This document shows, in pieces, positions 59,221 through 64,000 of a stretch of DNA of 64,000 bases. Where the stretch lies: assembly GCF_031143425.1 (NCBI RefSeq), contig NC_090450.1, forward strand, positions 166,835,486 through 166,899,485. The letters run 5' to 3'. Position 1 is the first letter of the stretch; every line of letters starts with the position of its first letter. Both the position numbers and the translations under genes were made by a program. The notes under the pieces are model-generated. The model saw only the letters and a list, made by a program, of their open reading frames with translations. It was not told the DNA's origin and did not search any database. This DNA is from Pleurodeles waltl. Its lineage: Eukaryota; Chordata; Amphibia; Caudata; Salamandridae.

Positions 59221-59694
59221 GAGTGTATATCTTTACATAAGCATCAACAACCTAAGATCTTGGGTAGAGGCAATTTTTTAAATTTCTGCAAATATCTTTC
59301 AGCCTTCACCCTTAAACAGATTTAGACATGTATGTCAGACGATTGTGCCCCACCACATACCATATGGCACATATTAGAGCAATACATAATATGTCCCTTT
59401 TCCTTCAGAAATATTGCCTTTCTCTCACAACCCCCAAACCATTCTCATCAACTACGATTACATATTCTGTTTGTGTTAGCCAACTCTCTTCTAACAAGAT
59501 CTATACCACTTCAGACCCTTAATAATGCCTCCATTTGGTATAAGAAATATTACATTAAAGACCAGAATACTTTTTGGGGAAAGAATGAGAACAAAAGGGC
59601 ATCAGATTTTCTCAGCTAAAAGGTTTATTCCATTTCTAATCTTCAACAGACTTTCCATTTATCCCCTTTTAAGTATGAGCAGCTTAAAGATATA
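59221..59694 (+). pseudogene. L1/Tx1-like ORF2 C-terminal remnant
   Basis: TIWHILEQYIICPF, then TLNNASIWYKKYYIK, then SDFLS, then ISNLQQTFHLSPFKYEQLKDI follow the weakly conserved ORF2 C-terminal region of L1/Tx1 elements (FxxYLQLxxF-like blocks). It is interrupted by a MITE at 59695 and resumes after 60310. Confidence 0.5.
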
Positions 59695-60310
59695 GGGGGT
59701 GATTCTCACCCTGGCGGGCGGCGGAGGCCGCCCGCCAGAGTTCCTCCCTCCAAAATACCGCTCCGCGGTCGAAAGACCGCTGAGGGTATTTTGGGTTTTG
59801 CACTGGGCTGGCGGGCGACCGCCAAAAGGCCGCCCGCCAGCCCAGTGCAAAACGGCCTTCCCACGAGGACGCCGGCTCAGAATTGAGCCGGCGGAGTGGG
59901 AAGGTGCGACGGGTGCAGTGGCACCCGTCGCGTATTTCAGTGTCTGCAAAGCAGACACTGAAATACAAAGTGGGGCCCTCTTACGGGGGCCCCTGCAGTG
60001 CCCATGACATTGGCATGGGCACTGCAGGGGCCCCCAGGGGCCCCACGACACCCCATACCGCCATCATGTTCCTGGCGGCTCTGGGGGGTCATGGGGTGTC
60101 AGAATCCCCATGGCGGCGCAGCGAGCTGCGCCGCCATGGAGGATTCTACAGGGCAGCGGAAAACCGGTGGGAGACCGCCGGTTTTCCCTTTCTGGCAGCA
60201 GCTGAACCGCCGCGGTCAGAATACCCTGTGGAGCACCGCCAACCTGTTGGCGGTGCTCCCTCCAACCCTGGCCCCGGAGGTCCATGACCGCTGGGGTCAG
60301 AATGACCCCC
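59695..60310. mobile_element. Harbinger MITE, 616 bp, copy 2
   Basis: The left end GGGGGTGATTCTCACCCTGG and the reverse-complemented right end GGGGGTCATTCTGACCCC form inverted repeats. The flanks are ATA and ATA (59692-59694, 60311-60313). The interior matches copy 1 (39986-40615) in order and orientation, including the GCGACGGGTGCA hairpin, the GTGTCTGC / GCAGACAC hairpin and the long GGGGCCCCTGCAGTGCCCATG hairpin. A 26-bp-arm hairpin with one mismatch lies at 59795-59820 / 59828-59853. Confidence 0.9.
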
Positions 60311-60950
60311 ATAGTCACTATCTATCGCCTCTCTACATTCTGTTGATCATCCCCACCAAGATACAGTATCTACTCTTACTTTCTCCACTGAAGTAAGACC
60401 TTCTTACATAAATAAGCACCTCAATACATTTCCTGCTGACAGACCAAAAACAGTGTTTGAGTTATAATTGGAAACTTATTTTTGATACTATTTTCCACTT
60501 CAATTATGGGCCCTGATATAGTCAAAAATTCAATGTACATTTTGCTACATGAGTATCTCTCAAACCTTGTACTTCTTTTATATCTTGTTTCCTTCCCCTA
60601 CTTCATGTTTTAAGTCAAAAGTTTCTGCAGATGCTAAATTCTGGTCCTGTAGTTTTGAGGTCAGTGATCTATTCCATATGTTTCTTGGCTGTCTGAAGGT
60701 TGGTTTATTCTGTTACAAATTTGAGATAAGACAACTTCTAACGAGGCAACTGTGACATTCAAACCTCCAGGATTTTACCTGTTTCATTTATGAACACATT
60801 ACTTAATGTTTAGCAATTACCCTAGACTTTCCCTTTTTGCAGGCTGTCCTTTTTCCTTCTACCCCTTTTCTTCTGCATTCCCCCTCTTTCTCATCTATAC
60901 ATCTTTAAAACTTTGTAAATAGCATTTGTTCTTTTTCATATCTAAAATTA
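60311..60950 (+). pseudogene. L1/Tx1-like ORF2 extreme C-terminus
   Basis: SADAKFWSCSFEVSDLFHMF, then LGCLKVGLF near 60625-60710 matches the CxxC-HMxxxC-like zinc region at the L1/Tx1 ORF2 end, with only some cysteines kept. Downstream T-rich and A-rich DNA may be the 3' UTR. Its end is not defined. Confidence 0.6.
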
Positions 60951-62102
60951 CTTAGTGTACAAATTATTCTGAATATGGTTGAAAAGCCTTTTGTTATCTT
61001 GTCAACATATCTTTGAACTTTATTGTATCCTCTTCCTAGCGTATTCACAATAGAAATTGTTTATTCGAGCTTTAATGTACTTCACTCTATCATTTAATAG
61101 AGCATTTTTTTACAAAAAATAGCAAGGAAGTTAAAAAATCATAACAAAAGAAGATATGGTAAGTACAATTACAACAAGAATAGTGATAACGGAAGCACTG
61201 CTTTTCGTGTATATCACAGTGGACTCTTTGATTTTGATTACCATTTTTTCAAGAATTGTTAATCAAGTGTCCCACACAATAACAGACCTGCCTTTCATTT
61301 CAGGCTCAATAGCATTTGAATAGTGTGCTACATTTTGAATGGTGTCCAGAACTGTGTAAACATCCTAATATCAGAAACAGTGTATATAAACAATGCACAG
61401 ACAAGACCTTTTGGCCAGATGTGCTGAGTATTGTTATGGTCTCATCAGGGTTTGTGACTGCTAAATACTTTTTCAGATGTACCAATCTCATTTTCAGCAG
61501 TCAGAAAAAAAACTGACTGTCTTGATGGGACTGCAAATGAATACTGAATTAGTATCTGGAAGTGGTGTGTATTACTGAATCGGTATACTATGTATCAATG
61601 TTTTCCATTGAAGATTTGGTTGTGAAACACTGAAATACTGAAACATTGAAACCTCATAGAAGGAGGTAACCAGATTACAAAAGGGAAGGGGTACCTTCGG
61701 ACCACTTTCCCATTTTGAATTGAATAAAAAGGTTTGTTGGGGAACAAGCTCTCTTCCACGGTGTCACTATCAACTCTCAAACAAACAAAAAGAAACTTTT
61801 ATTTTTAAACACAGCCATGTTTCCTTTGAGGAAAATGGACTGCATTTTTTAGCTTGTTGGTTCATAAAATTCCTTACAATTTCTGACCGGTTATTAATTT
61901 ATCTATCCTATTTAGACTAATATACCACCTGGAATATTTAGAAAGGCAAAACTTTGTCTGAGATTATGTAAAATATTCATGTTTCTGAAAAAGCTGGAGG
62001 GTAATAAACTTGCTTTCTGTACATGTGAAAAAAAACATTGTTGCACAGTATCAGCATTACTATGCTGGTGAAGTCAATTGGAATTTAACCCTTACTGAAC
62101 AA
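60951..62102. other. No recognisable feature
   Basis: AT-rich. No motif or terminal repeat recognised. Confidence 0.35.
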
Positions 62103-62688
62103 ACCAAATTTACTAACATTTTGCATAATGGTTGTGCCATTTTTGTGGTGCACACATGATGCAAAATGCTAGTAGATCTTTACAAAGCCATGCAAGGGGG
62201 GGGCTTGTGCTGCCTTAAATGGTTTTGTAAAGACAGCGGCTTGCGCTACACTTTGACATCGCATTCTGGGAGACGATCCGTGGGTGTGGAGCATGGGTGT
62301 CCCCATGCATCCACCCATAGATTTTGCACGATCCCGGATTTACAAAGGTTCATAAACCTGGGATTACGCCATATCGCTATGCCTCCCAGAGGATGGTCTA
62401 ACAAGAACAAGAACTCTTTCTTTCTTCTCATTATTTCCTCTTTCTATGTGCATTTTTCAGCACACATTGAAAGAGGAAAATGCCTTGAGGGACTGTTTTT
62501 GTATAGGAAGGTATCTGTGGTGCAAGAGGGCCTGCACTGGCCCTAGGCTGTGCCTGCACTATGAGAGAGCAGAAATGCACAATCTCTTAGTAGATATGGA
62601 GCATTTCTGCTCTCTCCCTTTTAAGTTATATGTAACGCAGCAAGTTGCCTTTCTGTACTGCATATTGTGAAAGGTTAGTGAATTTGGT
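62103..62688. mobile_element. Candidate TIR element, ~586 bp
   Basis: ACCAAATTTACTAAC at 62103-62117 and GTTAGTGAATTTGGT at 62674-62688 are 15-bp inverted repeats with one mismatch. The interior is richer in GC than its surroundings and contains inverted pieces such as GAGAGAGCAGAAATGC-like and GCATTTCTGCTCTCTC sequence (about 62560-62620). No target duplication is clear and no protein is encoded. Confidence 0.5.
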
Positions 62689-63158
62689 CCTAAATGTATT
62701 TCCAGAAATAAACCCTCACTATGAGTCCTGCTTCTCAAAAATTGTGTGGATTCATGTGGTAAATATACCCATATAATTACAAGGGCATGACAGTACCCTC
62801 GCCAGCTGTTGGCAGTGCATGACTGTAGATGCGGAGCAGGTAAAGAACCTAGCACTGCACAATACGACTAAGCCAGAGGAAAAAAAAACAAAAAACAAAC
62901 AAACAATATAATCGTCACAAGGCATGAATGAATACATTACTCACCTTGAAATATTTGACCTCAGGTACGAGAAACCCTTAAGTATTCCTTTTTCCCTTCA
63001 ATGTTCAGTGCAGCAGATCCAGTTCAAAGTAGTGATGCACCACTAAGAAGCCTAGAGTCAAAACTGGTGGGAGCCTTACTTCTTCATCCTCGAGCAATAC
63101 ACGTTATAGCGATTACAATGTAGACGAGAAGAGCTGACATATTTCTTCGAGATATATA
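62689..63158. other. No recognisable feature
   Basis: No gene or element recognised. Ends in TATATA next to the MITE. Confidence 0.35.
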
Positions 63159-63787
63159 GGCCCTCATTCTGACCCTGGCGGATTGAATCCGCCAGGGCCG
63201 AGGGCAGCGAATGCACCGCCAACAGGCTGGCGGTGCATTCATGGGCATTCTGACCGCGGCGGTAACGCCGCGGTCAGAAACGGGAAACCAGCGGTCTCCC
63301 GCCGGTTTCCCGCTGCCCATGGGAATCCTCCATGGCGGCGCAGCAAGCTGCGCCGCCATGGGGATTCCGACCCCCTTCCCGCCAGCCTGGTTCTGGCGGT
63401 TTACACCGCCAGAACCTGGCTGGCGGGAACGGGTGTCGTGGGGCCCCTGGGGGCCCCTGCAGTGCCCATGCCAATGGCATGGGCACTGCAGGGGCCCCCA
63501 AACAGGGCCCCACATTGCTTTTCAGTGTCTGCTTAGCAGACACTGAAAAGCGCGACGGGTGCCACAGCACCCGTCGCACACCTTCCACTCCGCCGGCTCC
63601 ATTCGGAGCCGGCATCCTCGTGGAAGGCGCTTTCCCGCTGGGCCGGCGGGCGATCTTTTGCAGATCGCCCGCCGGCCCAGCGGGAAAGTTGAAATGCCCC
63701 CCGCGGTCTTCTGACCGCGGGGCGGTGTTTGGGATGTTTCCGCCCGGCGGGCGGCGTCCGCCGCCCGTCCGGGTCGGAATGAGGCCC
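63159..63787. mobile_element. Harbinger MITE, 629 bp, copy 3, inverted orientation
   Basis: The left end GGCCCTCATTCTGACCC and the reverse-complemented right end GGGCCTCATTCCGACCC are flanked by ATA (63156-63158 and 63788-63790). The order of internal hairpins is the reverse of copies 1 and 2, so this copy lies in the opposite orientation. The perfect 26-bp-arm hairpin is at 63630-63655 / 63663-63688. The long open frames on both strands are a result of GC richness and hairpin symmetry. Confidence 0.9.
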
Positions 63788-64000
63788 ATAATGTTCAAAA
63801 GGTCAATTTGTCCCAATAACCTTGTATTGCGGTACATACCACAAACATTGATAACATTTGCAGCTGACAAGCGGCATCTAGGACATCTTGCACCATCCGA
63901 ATTGTCACCCACTCACCTTGCTAGACACTCCGGTGTATAGTAGAGCATAGTAATGGCTTTATATTGTTGCATAGCAGATATTAATTGTGAAGAAGAAATA
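63788..64000. other. No recognisable feature
   Basis: AT-rich flank, nothing identified. Confidence 0.4.

Larger units (their letters stand above)
53041..60950 (+). mobile_element. L1/Tx1-like LINE, long but decayed, with nested insertions
   Basis: From left to right I see an AAGATGGCTGCC motif at 53064-53075 near the start, ORF1 remains to 54186, and endonuclease blocks (~55060-55640). RT blocks lie at ~56385-56410 and ~57310-57680, ORF2 C-terminal blocks at ~59240-59690, and the zinc-region C-terminus at ~60600-60720. The LINE copies itself by target-primed reverse transcription. Homology is interrupted by an L2-like relic (~56590-57250), an unidentified stretch (~57800-59220) holding a 219-bp MITE, and a 616-bp MITE (59695-60310). 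Stops are frequent throughout. Confidence 0.78.

Noticed and set aside
63274..63940. Overlapping ~200-codon open frames on both strands in the third MITE
   Set aside because: They are a consequence of GC-rich hairpin arms; the other MITE copies do not keep them intact and no domain is seen.

Overview
The window looks like repeat-rich intergenic or intronic DNA from a giant-genome vertebrate, most likely a salamander. Pleurodeles-type newts fit best because PIF/Harbinger DNA transposons and their GC-rich MITEs sit beside long (2-2.5 kb) LTRs, L2-like LINEs and L1/Tx1-like LINEs. The species is an inference from remembered repeat families and was not checked by a search. I found no host gene exon, no tRNA or rRNA gene and no bacterial-type feature. 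Nearly every coding stretch I recognise belongs to a mobile element, and almost all are broken.

Layout. 0-7.2 kb: a degenerate ~150-bp tandem repeat, a minus-strand L2-like reverse transcriptase relic and an old ~415-bp tandem array. 7.2-9.3 kb: a plus-oriented LTR. 9.3-24 kb: two short MITEs, a foldback hairpin cluster, a small endonuclease relic of an L2-like LINE, simple repeats, another L2-like relic (20-21 kb) and a 933-bp hairpin-rich MITE-like element. 24.1-25.4 kb: a minus-oriented LTR. 25.4-32.5 kb: a PIF/Harbinger locus with a truncated DNA-binding-protein exon (+), a DDE transposase pseudogene (-) and a second spliced Myb/SANT-like pseudogene (+), followed by minisatellites and a recognisable Harbinger terminus. 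33.9-35 kb: an LTR. 35-38.4 kb: an L1/Tx1-like LINE cut off by another LTR fragment.

39.3-47.5 kb holds a minus-strand LTR retroelement with ~2.45-kb LTRs that differ by only about 1% by eye. Its only coding region is a Gag/SCAN-like capsid, a zinc knuckle and a retropepsin-like domain fused to a C-terminus with two hydrophobic segments. No reverse transcriptase, RNase H or integrase is present. One LTR carries a 630-bp Harbinger MITE flanked by TTA, and the other LTR preserves the empty site. 47.7-52.4 kb holds a separate plus-strand Ty3/Gypsy element with short LTRs and a gag-pol broken by a stop and integrase frameshifts. 53-61 kb is a second L1/Tx1-like LINE split by an L2-like relic and two MITEs. 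62-64 kb has a TIR element and a third copy of the hairpin-chain MITE.

The most unusual observations are the RT-less Gag-protease-transmembrane retroelement and the hairpin-chain MITE. In the MITE's three copies, hairpin arms have changed sequence in a mirrored way that preserves pairing.
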